A stretch of DNA of 64,000 nucleotides from Clostridiaceae bacterium AM27-36LB (GTDB lineage: Bacteria > Bacillota > Clostridia > Lachnospirales > Lachnospiraceae), in assembly GCA_003480725.1 (NCBI GenBank), contig QUJQ01000005.1:17162-81161 (forward strand). The letters run 5' to 3'. This document shows positions 32,837 to 40,601 of this stretch, piece by piece (positions within the stretch are counted from its first letter, which is position 1; every line of letters starts with the position of its first letter). A program made the translations under genes and the position numbers. The notes beneath the pieces are model-generated. The model was not told the DNA's origin, did not search any database, and saw only the letters and a program-made list of their open reading frames with translations.

Positions 32837-33135
32837 CTCTCTTTATATACCGCACCATAATCATATCCAAAATATTTATGAAAAATTAGATGCCACAAAT
32901 TCTATTGAGGGATAAAACAAAGCTATTATTTTAGGATACATTAGCCCCTTACTGTAACCCAGTGATAAAAAACGTCGGCGAAAAGGTGTCAAATCCTCCA
33001 CATCTGTCTCTCCTTTTTTGTCCGTTTTCCCGCATTTAGAACCTCGTTTTGAGGGGAACAGGATAACTTTATCTAGCCGACCATGCGGAAAAACCTTTGA
33101 TTTCCGTGGACTTTTACCGTCCTAAATGCGTAGAC
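32837..33135. other. AT-rich intergenic junction without genes
   Basis: No credible coding frame. A 9-bp inverted repeat CGCATTTAG (33031-33039) and CTAAATGCG (33122-33130) flanks a ~80-base segment just upstream of the thiamine promoter. It may be a scar or end of an inserted segment, because composition changes from GC-rich to AT-rich here. Nothing else is supported. Confidence 0.4.
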
Positions 33136-33164
33136 TTGACTTTTGGGGACTTTCTAACTATAAT
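33136..33164 (+). promoter_or_regulatory. sigma-A promoter of the thiamine operon
   Basis: TTGACT (33136-33141) and a perfect TATAAT (33159-33164) with 17 bases between, starting ~8 bases upstream of the first TPP aptamer. Confidence 0.85.
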
Positions 33165-33172
33165 GATATTCA

Positions 33173-33251
33173 AGCAGGGGGACTACCTTGTAGTTGAGAA
33201 GGTTAAAACCTGACCCTTTGAACCTGTTGGCTAATACCAACGCAGGGAGCT
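33173..33251 (+). promoter_or_regulatory. TPP riboswitch (THI box), copy 1
   Basis: Contains the conserved pyrimidine-binding UGAGA (in GTTGAGAAGG), the ACCCTTTGAACCTG core and the P4/P5 arm TTGGCTAATACCAACGCAGGGA. It is followed by a terminator hairpin, so it is expected to switch transcription off when thiamine pyrophosphate is bound. Confidence 0.92.
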
Positions 33252-33275
33252 AAAGAATACAGATTCGTATTTTTT

Positions 33276-33307
33276 GGACATTCTCTGTTTTGGGAATGTC
33301 CTTTTTT
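33276..33307 (+). terminator. expression-platform terminator of TPP riboswitch 1
   Basis: GGACATTC (33276-33283) pairs with GAATGTCC (33294-33301), followed by six T. Confidence 0.88.
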
Positions 33308-33331
33308 AATTGAATAAGATATGATATGTGT

Positions 33332-33410
33332 TTGCGAGGGAACTGAACAAGTTGAAAAAGGTAAGACCTGACCTCTGGACCTGTCGGCTAATACCGGCGT
33401 AGGGAAGCAA
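33332..33410 (+). promoter_or_regulatory. TPP-type riboswitch, copy 2 (divergent aptamer)
   Basis: The second THI box is closed by TTGC (33332-33335) and GCAA (33407-33410). The core GACCTGTCGGCTAATACCGG and CGTAGGGA are kept. The pyrimidine-binding loop reads GUUGAAA instead of UGAGA, and the ACCCUUUGAACC segment is ACCUCUGGACC. It has its own terminator downstream. Confidence 0.85.
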
Positions 33411-33436
33411 TTTCTTACGCTCGTATTGCGTCTGAA

Positions 33437-33471
33437 AGAGCTTCTAATTGTTTTAGAGGCTCTATTTTTTT
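33437..33471 (+). terminator. expression-platform terminator of riboswitch 2
   Basis: AGAGCTTCTAA (33437-33447) pairs with TTAGAGGCTCT (33453-33463, one G-T), followed by A and seven T, shortly before tenA. Confidence 0.88.
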
Positions 33472-33489
33472 ATCTTAGGAGGATCAAAC

Positions 33490-34164
33490 ATGGCATTTAT
33501 GAAAGACATCTTAACCCACAACATTCCCATTTGGGAAGAATGTGCAGCTACCCCATTTGTGCAGGAAGTGCAAACTGGAAAGCTACCTCTTGAAAAATTC
33601 AAAAGATATATGATTCAGGATAGTATCTATCTGAAAAACTATGCCCGTATATACGGCAAGGCAATTTTTCATGCTGATACATTAAGAGAAATTCAGCTTT
33701 ACTATTCCATGCTGAATTTTGTAAATGATACGGAATCAGAAGTGCGCCTGGATTATCTAAAGCAATTTTGCATGACGGATAATGATATTGAACTGATCGC
33801 TCCTCTGCCTGAAAATCAAAATTACATTGATTTCATGTTTGAGATTGCGTCACATGGAAAGAATGAAGAAATTTTAATGGCGGTTCTTCCCTGTATGCTA
33901 AGTTACAGCTATATATTCCGAAAATTGGCGGCTGTTCCTACAAGCAGACAGTCAAGATATTGGGACTTTATCAAAGATTATGCGGATGAACAATATGCAG
34001 AAAGCTGCAAAGAATGGTCTGCTTTTGCAGAGCATAAATGTGCCGGGTTATCAGTAGCAAATAAAAAGTATCTGGCTGATATTTTTGAAAAAGCAAGTTT
34101 GTTAGAGCTTGCTTTTTGGAAGATGGCCTATCGGAACGAGAGAATGGAGGAAAATGCAAAATGA
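33490..34164 (+). CDS. tenA: TenA-family aminopyrimidine aminohydrolase / thiaminase II
   Basis: 224 residues, the usual TenA length. Releases HMP from degraded thiamine (salvage of aminopyrimidine). Recognisable segments: FVQEVQTGKLPLEKFKRYMIQD, YLKNYARIYGKA, and MAVLPCMLSYSYIFRKL, where the Cys corresponds to the TenA active-site cysteine, then WDFIKDYADEQYAE. AGGAGG precedes the ATG. First gene of the riboswitch-controlled operon, overlapping thiD by four bases. Confidence 0.93.
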   Translation: MAFMKDILTHNIPIWEECAATPFVQEVQTGKLPLEKFKRYMIQDSIYLKNYARIYGKAIFHADTLREIQLYYSMLNFVNDTESEVRLDYLKQFCMTDNDIELIAPLPENQNYIDFMFEIASHGKNEEILMAVLPCMLSYSYIFRKLAAVPTSRQSRYWDFIKDYADEQYAESCKEWSAFAEHKCAGLSVANKKYLADIFEKASLLELAFWKMAYRNERMEENAK

Positions 34165-34964
34165 AAAAAGTATTGTCCATTGCCGGATCAGATTGCAGCG
34201 GAGGTGCAGGTATTCAGGCTGATTTGAAAACTTTTTCTGCTCACGGCGTATTTGGAATGAGTGTTATTGTTTCTGTTGTTGCAGAGAACACCAGCCGCGT
34301 TATCGACATCCAAGATATTACCCCGGATATGATTGCAAAACAGATTGATGCCGTGTTTGAAGATATTGAAGTGAACGCAGTAAAGATTGGTATGCTTTCT
34401 ACGCCAGAATGTATGAAAGCAGTGGCAATGAAACTATTACAATATAAGCCACAAAATATTGTAATCGACCCGGTTATGTATGCCAAAAATGGCTGCCCAT
34501 TGATGAATCCTGCGGCGGTTTCCACCTTGATAGACACTGTAATTCCACTGGCCGATGTGCTTACTCCAAATATTCCAGAGGCAGAGAAAATAGCGGATAT
34601 GCAGATTTCCACAGTTTCAGATATGGAGGCTGCCGCAAGAAAAATATATGCCATGGGTTGTAAGGCGATTGTTGTCAAGGGCGGACATCATATAGGAAAT
34701 GCCGTTGATGTCCTATTTGATGGAGAAAATTTCCACCACTTTGAAACAGCCCGCATTGATACGAAAAATACTCATGGGACAGGCTGTACCTTTTCTTCTG
34801 CAATCGCTTCCCAGCTTGCAAAGGGAAAAAGTATTCCGCTTGCTGTCGAAGCGGCAAAGGCTTATGTCACAACGGCAATCGAACACTCCCTTGCGATTGG
34901 AAAAGGCTGTGGCCCGACGCACCATTTCTACGAATTGTATCAGCATGGTTTATCTAAAGAATAG
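34161..34964 (+). CDS. thiD: HMP/HMP-P kinase
   Basis: 267 residues. Phosphorylates hydroxymethylpyrimidine twice to HMP-PP for thiamine synthesis. [21 protein letters not shown] at the N-terminus, DPVMYAKNG in the middle and [19 protein letters not shown] near residue 210 are the ribokinase-family ATP/anion-hole motifs of ThiD. Start ATG 34161 is in ATGA overlap with tenA; longer in-frame starts lie inside tenA. Confidence 0.95.
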   Translation: MKKVLSIAGSDCSGGAGIQADLKTFSAHGVFGMSVIVSVVAENTSRVIDIQDITPDMIAKQIDAVFEDIEVNAVKIGMLSTPECMKAVAMKLLQYKPQNIVIDPVMYAKNGCPLMNPAAVSTLIDTVIPLADVLTPNIPEAEKIADMQISTVSDMEAAARKIYAMGCKAIVVKGGHHIGNAVDVLFDGENFHHFETARIDTKNTHGTGCTFSSAIASQLAKGKSIPLAVEAAKAYVTTAIEHSLAIGKGCGPTHHFYELYQHGLSKE

Positions 34965-34975
34965 GCAGGTGCAAA

Positions 34976-35617
34976 ATGAACTTTGATTATACACTTTATC
35001 TTGTTACTGATCGTCAACTAATGAGCTGCGATAGCCTGACAGAAGCGGTGGAACAGGCAATTTTAGGAGGCTGCACAATGATACAACTCCGAGAAAAAGA
35101 ATTGCCTTCATTGGAATTTTATAATCAGGCGGTTGCCGTGAAACAGGTTACGGAGAGATACCATATTCCCCTTATCATAAACGACCGGATAGATATTGCA
35201 ATGGCTGTGCAGGCTGCGGGAGTACATATTGGACAACATGATTTACCTGCGGCTACCGTCCGCAAAGTAATTGGGGAAAATATGCTGTTGGGGGTATCTG
35301 CTTCTTCCATTGCAGAAGCAATACAAGCACAGCAGGATGGTGCGGATTATTTGGGAGTTGGCGCAATGTTCCCTACTGGAACTAAAACCGACGCTGAATC
35401 TGTATCAATGGAGGAATTACAGAAAATCCGCACAGCCGTTTCTTTGCCGATAGTTGTTATTGGCGGTATCAATAAAGGAAATGCAGGGCGTTTCAAGCCC
35501 ATGGGAATTGACGGACTGGCTGTTGTATCTGCCATCATAGCGCAGTCCGATATAAAAGCTGCTGCTGCGGAACTGAAAGATTTATTTTGCGGAAAGGAAA
35601 AGAAACATGGATTTTAA
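34976..35617 (+). CDS. thiE: thiamine-phosphate synthase
   Basis: 213 residues. Joins HMP-PP and thiazole phosphate to give TMP. The TIM-barrel signature is clear: [64 protein letters not shown] and [12 protein letters not shown]. It overlaps the HAD gene by 11 bases. No thiazole synthesis gene or thiM is present in the window, so thiazole phosphate must come from elsewhere. Confidence 0.95.
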   Translation: MNFDYTLYLVTDRQLMSCDSLTEAVEQAILGGCTMIQLREKELPSLEFYNQAVAVKQVTERYHIPLIINDRIDIAMAVQAAGVHIGQHDLPAATVRKVIGENMLLGVSASSIAEAIQAQQDGADYLGVGAMFPTGTKTDAESVSMEELQKIRTAVSLPIVVIGGINKGNAGRFKPMGIDGLAVVSAIIAQSDIKAAAAELKDLFCGKEKKHGF

Positions 35618-36263
35618 TGCGGCAATCTTTGATTTAGATGGAACAATTCTGGATTCAATGGATGTATGGGAGCATATAGATATTCAGTTTTTGAAAAAGA
35701 GAAATCTTCCTGTCCCAGATAATTATGTAACTGAAATATGTGCAAGGAGTTTTGAGGAAGCCGCACAATATACCATTGATCTTTTTGGATTGCAGGAAAC
35801 GGTAGAGGGAATTATTGAGGAATGGAATAATATGGCGGTCGAGGAATACAGGAACCATGTCGGTCTGCTGCCCTATGCCCTTGATTATCTTCTGCGCTTA
35901 AAAGAACATGGAATAAAACTTGCAGTTGCTACGGGGTTGCCGGAAAATCTCTATATTCCATGCTTAAAGAACAATTCTATTTTAGAATTATTTGACGCTC
36001 TATGTTCAACAGATGAGGTTCAGCGGGGAAAAGAATATTCGGATGTCTTTGAATTGGCCGCAAGAAAATTAGGGGTTGCACCTGAACACTGTATTGTGTT
36101 TGATGATGTGCTTCCAGCAATTAAAAGCGCAAAGGCAGCCCGTATGTTAGCAGGTGGGATTTATGATAAGTATTCCGCAGATCAGCGTACAGAAATAGAA
36201 AGGATTGCGGATATTTACTTACTTGATTTCCGGCAAGCACCGATCCCACACAAAGAGGTATGA
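35607..36263 (+). CDS. HAD-superfamily phosphatase in thiamine operon
   Basis: 218 residues. HAD motif [10 protein letters not shown] (residues 9-17, with nucleophile Asp9), motif [11 protein letters not shown] and motif [11 protein letters not shown] are present, with the helical cap between. Position after thiE in a TPP-controlled operon suggests a thiamine-related substrate, for example dephosphorylation of TMP or TPP or of salvage intermediates. This is inference from context; a general sugar-phosphatase role is possible. Confidence 0.8.
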   Translation: MDFNAAIFDLDGTILDSMDVWEHIDIQFLKKRNLPVPDNYVTEICARSFEEAAQYTIDLFGLQETVEGIIEEWNNMAVEEYRNHVGLLPYALDYLLRLKEHGIKLAVATGLPENLYIPCLKNNSILELFDALCSTDEVQRGKEYSDVFELAARKLGVAPEHCIVFDDVLPAIKSAKAARMLAGGIYDKYSADQRTEIERIADIYLLDFRQAPIPHKEV

Positions 36264-36751
36264 AAATGGAAAAATGGGATTTATATAATGCAAAACGGGA
36301 AAAGTCTGGAATAGCAGTGTGCCGTGGAGAAATCATACCCAAAGGGCTGTATCATTTATCTGTGAGTGTATGGATTGTCAACCAGCAGGGGCAGTATCTT
36401 TTATCACAGCGGCATCCGAAAAAGCAATACCCTCTTTATTGGGAATGTACGGGTGGTTCTGTACTTTCCGGGGAAACCAGTTTGCAAGGAGCAATCCGAG
36501 AGGTAAAAGAAGAATTAGGAATACTGCTTACTCCCGGAAGTGAAAAATTGATTTATCAGACCAGACGGGAAAATGTGCAGGATTTTTACGATGTTTGGCT
36601 ATTTCATAAGGATATAAAGATTGAAGAAATGCGTTTACAGGAAACAGAAGTTGTGGATGTTCAATGGGTAAATCCAGATAAGTTATTTAAGATGTTTCGC
36701 CTGAAACAACTGCACCCTCTGATTACCTATGTGGAACAACTAATAGGCTGA
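36260..36751 (+). CDS. NUDIX hydrolase in thiamine operon
   Basis: 163 residues, starting in ATGA overlap with the HAD gene. The Nudix box is complete: GGSVLSGETSLQGAIREVKEELGI fits GX5EX7REUXEEXGU. A metal-dependent diphosphatase, possibly cleaning damaged or toxic pyrimidine diphosphates (HMP-PP analogues) or isopentenyl-type substrates. Its role in thiamine salvage is inferred from the operon. Last gene before an ~200-base featureless gap. Confidence 0.85.
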   Translation: MKMEKWDLYNAKREKSGIAVCRGEIIPKGLYHLSVSVWIVNQQGQYLLSQRHPKKQYPLYWECTGGSVLSGETSLQGAIREVKEELGILLTPGSEKLIYQTRRENVQDFYDVWLFHKDIKIEEMRLQETEVVDVQWVNPDKLFKMFRLKQLHPLITYVEQLIG

Positions 36752-36960
36752 AAAATGCCAGATGTTAAGGTACCAAAGTCTCTGTTGTCTAACACGCTTT
36801 TATTGCACAAGAAATCAAATAGGATCCATGTTATTTAGTTCCATATGAAATCAAACAAATTGTGGAAATCACTTATATAAATTATCCTTGCATTTTATAT
36901 TCTATATTTCCATGAAGTTTGGTTGTCTCAAAGTGTGTAAGGAGAAAGGATGTGAGCAAA

Positions 36961-37386
36961 ATGGGTAAACTTCTGATTCTGTCCATTCCTGATCATGAAG
37001 AACATATAATCAACAAAATTATGGAGCTTATTGCGGATGAGCCAGAGTTTATCCACCTTGCACCATCTCCACCGCAGTCTGCACTTTCCTTCCCTGGTCT
37101 TGAAATTCGGCTAAAGGAACAAACCGTATATTGCAACGGTACCCTCATCGCTTTGACTTACCATGAATTTGCAGTCCTTACATATCTGGCTCGTCATCCT
37201 GGCTGGGTATTCTCAGCCAGCCAGATTTATGAGGCCGTATGGGATAAAGACGGTGAACACTGCGGTACTGCAGTTGCCAGCGTCATCGGTCAGATCCGTC
37301 GCAAGCTGACGCCAGACACGCCGAAGGGCGGTTATATCCGCACCGTACTGGGCAGTGGGTATAAATTTAACAGTTCTCCTTTTTAA
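36961..37386 (+). CDS. OmpR-like winged-helix protein without receiver domain, paralogue 1
   Basis: 141 residues. The C-terminal ~90 residues are a Trans_reg_C-type winged helix (EFAVLTYLARHPGWVFSASQIYEAVW, VASVIGQIRRKLTPD, GYIRTVLGSGYKF). The N-terminal ~45 residues (LLILSIPDHEEHIINKIMELI) are far too short for a receiver domain, and no phosphoacceptor is seen. Two paralogues occur at 47280 and 51661. Strong hairpin directly after. Likely an unphosphorylated element regulator. Confidence 0.8.
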   Translation: MGKLLILSIPDHEEHIINKIMELIADEPEFIHLAPSPPQSALSFPGLEIRLKEQTVYCNGTLIALTYHEFAVLTYLARHPGWVFSASQIYEAVWDKDGEHCGTAVASVIGQIRRKLTPDTPKGGYIRTVLGSGYKFNSSPF

Positions 37387-37441
37387 GTCAGTAAGAAAGG
37401 CTCCGAGGCCGTAATGATCTCGGAGCCTTTCTCATTGACTT
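37385..37441. terminator. bidirectional terminator between convergent genes (copy 1)
   Basis: AGAAAGGCTCCGAG (37394-37407) pairs perfectly with CTCGGAGCCTTTCT (37419-37432), extended by AAGTCA/TGACTT at the ends. It lies between the + strand winged-helix gene and the - strand Orf8-like gene. The same sequence recurs at 47703-47759. Confidence 0.88.
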
Positions 37442-37622
37442 AAATCCTAAACAGGCTGATTGCCTTCAGTAAAATAATGCTCAATTCCTGGTATAAATCT
37501 TCATCAAGTACGCCATCAATAATGGCATACTTGAGTAGCAATGGCCGGTACATCTGTAAGATTGCCGTAATGGCATCCTCGTTGCCAGCCTTGGCGCTGA
37601 GAAGCAGACATTCAAAATTCAT
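37440..37622 (-). CDS. Tn916 Orf8-like small helix-turn-helix protein, copy 1
   Basis: 60 residues; FECLLLSAKAGNEDAITAILQMYRPLLLKYA and the DLYQELSIILLKAI helix match the short HTH_16 (conjugative-transposon-type) family, as in Tn916 Orf8. It starts by ATGA overlap at the end of the sigma-like gene. The pair probably acts as a two-subunit sigma-like activator of element genes. An 85%-range paralogue lies at 47758. Confidence 0.75.
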   Translation of the reverse strand: MNFECLLLSAKAGNEDAITAILQMYRPLLLKYAIIDGVLDEDLYQELSIILLKAISLFRI

Positions 37623-38026
37623 TTTTTGTCACCTCCTTCAATGCACTTTCTGATTTTCTGAATCGTCCTGTAGTAAAGTGCCGCTGCCCCTTTATAGGAC
37701 AGCCCAAACTTTAGTCCCAGCGTCTCAAAATCTTCTTCCTCCAGCGTTCGAGCCAGAAATATCTGGCGTTCCCGTTCATTGAGTTTCTGCAACGCCTCCA
37801 GAAGCACTCCATTCTCAATGACATCCATAAGCGGCAATCTGTCCAAGACCACTTCCTCTGAGCTGGGTTCGGATTCATAGACCGCTTCTACAGCACTCTC
37901 TATACTGTTGCGCTTATAGAGCTGGATCAAATAATCTTTTCTGCGGCGTTTGACCGCCGAAACTAAATATGCTGTAAACCTGAATTGCAGGTCATCTTCT
38001 GCCTGCCCATTGTTCCGTTGCCACAT
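37619..38026 (-). CDS. Tn916 Orf7-like sigma-70-type regulator, copy 1
   Basis: 135 residues from the ATG preceded by TTTGGAGGTAAAG on the minus strand; longer in-frame starts lack a site. Region 2-like FRFTAYLVSAVKRRRKDYLIQLYKR and region 4-like helix-turn-helix (EEEDFETLGLKFGLSYKGAAALYYRTIQKIR) with LNERERQIFLARTL between. It is upstream of and overlaps the Orf8-like gene. Nearly the same gene is found at 47937. Confidence 0.8.
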   Translation of the reverse strand: MWQRNNGQAEDDLQFRFTAYLVSAVKRRRKDYLIQLYKRNSIESAVEAVYESEPSSEEVVLDRLPLMDVIENGVLLEALQKLNERERQIFLARTLEEEDFETLGLKFGLSYKGAAALYYRTIQKIRKCIEGGDKK

Positions 38027-38256
38027 GGCTTTACCTCCAAAAGTCTCAAGAATTCCGATGGATTTCCTGAGCTTCTGGTGGTGACCTGCACCGGACCAAA
38101 TCTGGCTGAGATAAAGAAAAACAGCCAGCTTTGTACCAATGGACAAAACCAGCTGTTCCTTGAATTTCTGCATCGAGCAGTTCAATAGATGCCGTCCGGG
38201 CAGGTGGAGGTTTATCTTTATGTAGAGAAAACTCTCTTGTCCTACCTCGACGATAT

Positions 38257-38538
38257 ACCCCTATTGAGAGCCGTTCATGAAAAGCCGTGTGTCCTGGAGT
38301 TATGAAAGCAATGAACTGCTCGATGTTGTGGAATCCTTTCTCCATAACATCGTTACTCCCTGTCCGCAGTTATGCGGACGGCACACAGGCGGCCTGCATC
38401 ATCCCCTTTCTTTCGCGATATGGCAGCGCAACGCTGCCGCCCTGCTGATAATTGTTAAATTGTGAAATAATACTTTTTTCAAATGCTATTCCAGCTATTC
38501 TATTAAATTAAAACAAAAGGCGGCCTCCATCCTTATTG
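38257..38538 (-). other. invariant non-coding leader block (copy 1), possible structured RNA
   Basis: 282 bases identical to 48575-48856 although flanking coding sequence has diverged. It lies upstream of the Orf7-like gene on the minus strand. It holds the perfect hairpins GTCCGCA/TGCGGAC (38362-38368 with 38373-38379) and GGCAGCG/CGCTGCC (38422-38428 with 38432-38438). A 99-codon minus-strand frame (38046-38345) and a 62-codon plus-strand frame pass through it, but neither has a convincing start or conservation pattern. Confidence 0.5.
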
Positions 38539-38557
38539 TCAGGATAAAGACCGCCTT
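38517..38557 (-). terminator. hairpin terminator downstream of the SLOG remnant (copy 1)
   Basis: AAGGCGG (38517-38523) pairs with CCGCCTT (38551-38557), with ATCCT/AGGAT inside. On the minus strand it is followed by TTTTGTTTT. The same element recurs at 48835-48875. Confidence 0.65.
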
Positions 38558-38743
38558 CTTCTTCCGATTTTCATTGGGTATCGTACTGATCTCATACCCC
38601 CACCTCCGCTTATCGAATTTTCATTGATTTTTGGGATCACTGCCATAATTACAGTGTAACTGACAGTTTTCGGAAACTTTTGGAGTAGCATTGGAATATC
38701 CTTCGAGGAAAGAGAAAATCATTCGACATTATATGACAAAACA

Positions 38744-38781
38744 AGCTCCAAAACGGTCACTGCATTTTTCCGCTTTGGAGC
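38744..38781 (-). terminator. stem-loop after the SLOG remnant (copy 1)
   Basis: AGCTCCAAA (38744-38752) pairs with TTTGGAGC (38774-38781), with ACGG/CCG extending the stem. It is the counterpart of 49061-49116, with a shorter loop. Confidence 0.6.
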
Positions 38782-38791
38782 TATTCCTTTA

Positions 38792-38940
38792 TTATTTCCA
38801 TAAAGTTGCATCTTCTGTCGTTACCTGTGCCGTATCCGGATGGATATAAATGATTTGGAGTCCTTTCTTTTTGGCATAGTTAACAGTCTGCTGAGTTCCG
38901 GATCGCATATTGTTTACATTATCATAAACAGCCACCATAA
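38792..38940 (-). pseudogene. 3' remnant of SLOG-domain gene (copy 1)
   Basis: About 49 codons corresponding to the C-terminus of the intact gene at 49123-49677 (MRSGTQQ, VNYAKKKGLQIIYIHPDTAQV). The homology stops abruptly at 38938, and the N-terminal three quarters are missing. Adjacent is a fragment of an XRE-type gene, so this is a recombination junction. Confidence 0.8.
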
Positions 38941-38953
38941 CTTTACCATTATA

Positions 38954-39157
38954 TCAATATACATTTCGTTCCAGATTAAGCTGTATGATAACCGGCAAGC
39001 TGGGAATCGTGTCATCGTTTTCAAGGTTGGCAAGATAGCGCCAGTCGATATTGATCTGTTCCGCCAGCGTCTTACGCGATAACTGCTTGACTTTCCGCGC
39101 CTCTTTTACATCCGCGCCGAAAGTTTCAAAGCCGGGACAATCTTTGATATTTGCCAT
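38954..39157 (-). pseudogene. truncated XRE-family regulator fragment
   Basis: 67 codons from ATG 39157: FGADVKEARKVKQLSRKTLAEQINIDWRYLANLEN is a helix-turn-helix of the XRE type often seen in Lachnospiraceae elements. The frame ends soon after SLPVII, at the junction with the SLOG remnant, so the C-terminal part is lost. It may still make a bare HTH domain, but it looks like debris. Confidence 0.6.
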
Positions 39158-39289
39158 ATAGCACCATCCATCTACATTGTATATTTCATATTTTCTCAAT
39201 GGAATGTTGCTATATGCAGTAAGATTAAACTTTATAATTCATATCCCGAAACATAGACAGAGGAAATCATTGCCACACCCCTTGAAATA

Positions 39290-39338
39290 TTGACAAGATA
39301 CGCCTCTCGTGTTATGCTGTTATACACAACAGCATAAC
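39290..39338 (+). promoter_or_regulatory. GntR operon promoter with operator palindrome
   Basis: TTGACA (39290-39295) and TATGCT (39313-39318), 17-base spacing. A perfect inverted repeat GTTATGCTGTT (39311-39321) / AACAGCATAAC (39328-39338) covers the -10 region. It is an expected binding site for the YtrA-type regulator encoded next. Confidence 0.88.
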
Positions 39339-39364
39339 AGTTAAAACACACGGAGGATGCAGCA

Positions 39365-39748
39365 ATGAAACTGATTATTTCAAATGTATCTGGCGTCCCC
39401 ATATACGAGCAGATTAAACAGCAGATCAAGGCGGCTATTTTATCTGGCGAGCTTCAAGCCGAAGAAACTTTGCCCTCCCTTAGAACACTTGCCAAAGACT
39501 TAAAGATCAGCGTCTTAACAGTGACAAAGGCATACACAGAATTAGAGCAAGAGGGCTTTGTTAAAAATGTGCAGGGGCGTGGATGTTTCGTAATGGGGTC
39601 TGGTTCAGAACTGATTAAGGAGCAGCTTATTTGCAAAGTAGAAAACAATCTCACCGAAGCAATAAAAGCTGCAAGAATGGCAAATCTATCCACAGAGGAA
39701 TTACATCGCCTTTTGGACATTTTAACGGAGGTAAAAACAGATGACTAA
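39365..39748 (+). CDS. GntR-family (YtrA-type) transcriptional regulator
   Basis: 127 residues. The GntR winged helix is clear: PIYEQIKQQIKAAILSGEL, LPSLRTLAKDLKISVLTVTKAYTELEQEGFV, GRGCFV. The short C-terminal helical tail (ELIKEQLICKVENNLTEAI) is typical of the YtrA subfamily that represses ABC transporter operons. It overlaps the ATPase gene by eight bases. Autoregulation through the palindrome over its promoter is likely. Confidence 0.92.
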   Translation: MKLIISNVSGVPIYEQIKQQIKAAILSGELQAEETLPSLRTLAKDLKISVLTVTKAYTELEQEGFVKNVQGRGCFVMGSGSELIKEQLICKVENNLTEAIKAARMANLSTEELHRLLDILTEVKTDD

Positions 39749-40601
39749 TTATTTAGAGGTAACGAATCTTTCAAAATCTTTTGATTCTTTTCAACTTCAC
39801 AATATCAGCTTTACTTTGCCAAAGGGATATATTATGGGCTTGATCGGCCCGAATGGTTCTGGCAAAACAACGACAATCAAACTGATTTTGAATATGCTCA
39901 AGCGCACCGGCGGCACAGTCAAAGTGATGGGGCTGGATAATATCGCAGAAGAACAAAAAGTAAAATCAGAGCTGGGCGTTGTTTTCGATACAAATTATTT
40001 CAGTGATGATTGGAAAGTGTCGCAGGTTGAAAAATCCATTTCGGTATTTTATCCAAATTGGGACAGCCAGAAATTTGCGGATATGTTACGGAAATTTCAC
40101 ATTGCACCAACCAAAAAGGTAAAAGAACTTTCCAAAGGTATGCAGATGAAGTTAATGCTTGCCTGTGCGTTTTCATACGACGCCAAACTGCTGATCCTCG
40201 ACGAGCCGACCAGTGGACTTGATCCGGTTTCCAGAGATGAACTTTTGAAAATTCTTTCAGAGTATATTGAAGATGGTGAGCATAGTGTTTTGTTCTCCAC
40301 CCATATCACAGGCGATTTGGAGCGTGCAGCCGATTATATTACCTACATCAGTTATGGCGAGCTGTACTTTACTGGCAGCAAAGATGATTTTGTAGATATG
40401 TTCCGCATTGTAAAAGGTGGAATTGAGGAACTGTCCGATGATCTGAAAAATAAGGCGGCTGGTATTCGTACATTCCCTACGGGATTTGAGGCGCTGATGA
40501 AAACCGAAGATATTAGCGGTTTCCCTAACCTGACCGTTGAGCCTGCCACCATTGATGAAATTGTAGTGTTTACAAGCAAGAAAGGTGACGATTATGAGTA
40601 A
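39741..40601 (+). CDS. ABC transporter ATP-binding protein (YtrB/BcrA-type)
   Basis: 286 residues. Walker A GPNGSGKTT (36-44), signature ELSKGMQMKL, Walker B LLILDEPTSGLD and the switch His in FSTHITGDL. The C-terminal extension suits ABC-2 drug or peptide exporters. It pairs with the permease that starts within its end (eight-base overlap). Inducing ligand unknown; YtrA-type operons respond to cell-wall antibiotics. Confidence 0.92.
   Translation: MTNYLEVTNLSKSFDSFQLHNISFTLPKGYIMGLIGPNGSGKTTTIKLILNMLKRTGGTVKVMGLDNIAEEQKVKSELGVVFDTNYFSDDWKVSQVEKSISVFYPNWDSQKFADMLRKFHIAPTKKVKELSKGMQMKLMLACAFSYDAKLLILDEPTSGLDPVSRDELLKILSEYIEDGEHSVLFSTHITGDLERAADYITYISYGELYFTGSKDDFVDMFRIVKGGIEELSDDLKNKAAGIRTFPTGFEALMKTEDISGFPNLTVEPATIDEIVVFTSKKGDDYE

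Larger units (their letters stand above)
37150..38938. repeat. large duplicated module, copy 1 (R1)
   Basis: Matches 47468-49272 in the same orientation. It comprises the end of the winged-helix gene, the shared terminator, the Orf8-like and Orf7-like genes, a non-coding leader and the 3' end of a SLOG gene. Coding parts differ by several percent or more, but 38257-38538 is identical to 48575-48856. Truncated at its right end within the SLOG gene. Confidence 0.9.

Noticed and set aside
36752..36960. Possible promoter or repeat (two GAAATCAAA copies) after the NUDIX gene
   Set aside because: The repeats are short and in AT-rich sequence; no convincing -35/-10 pair could be placed.
38046..38345. 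99-codon minus-strand frame upstream of the Orf7-like gene, also at 48364-48663
   Set aside because: Differences between copies do not favour silent sites, the ribosome site is poor, and the frame overlaps the leader block; considered a likely shadow but kept in mind as a possible leader.
38277..38465. 62-codon plus-strand frame, identical at 48595-48783
   Set aside because: Identity follows from the fully identical DNA block; no ribosome site and no protein pattern, so it is not counted as a gene.
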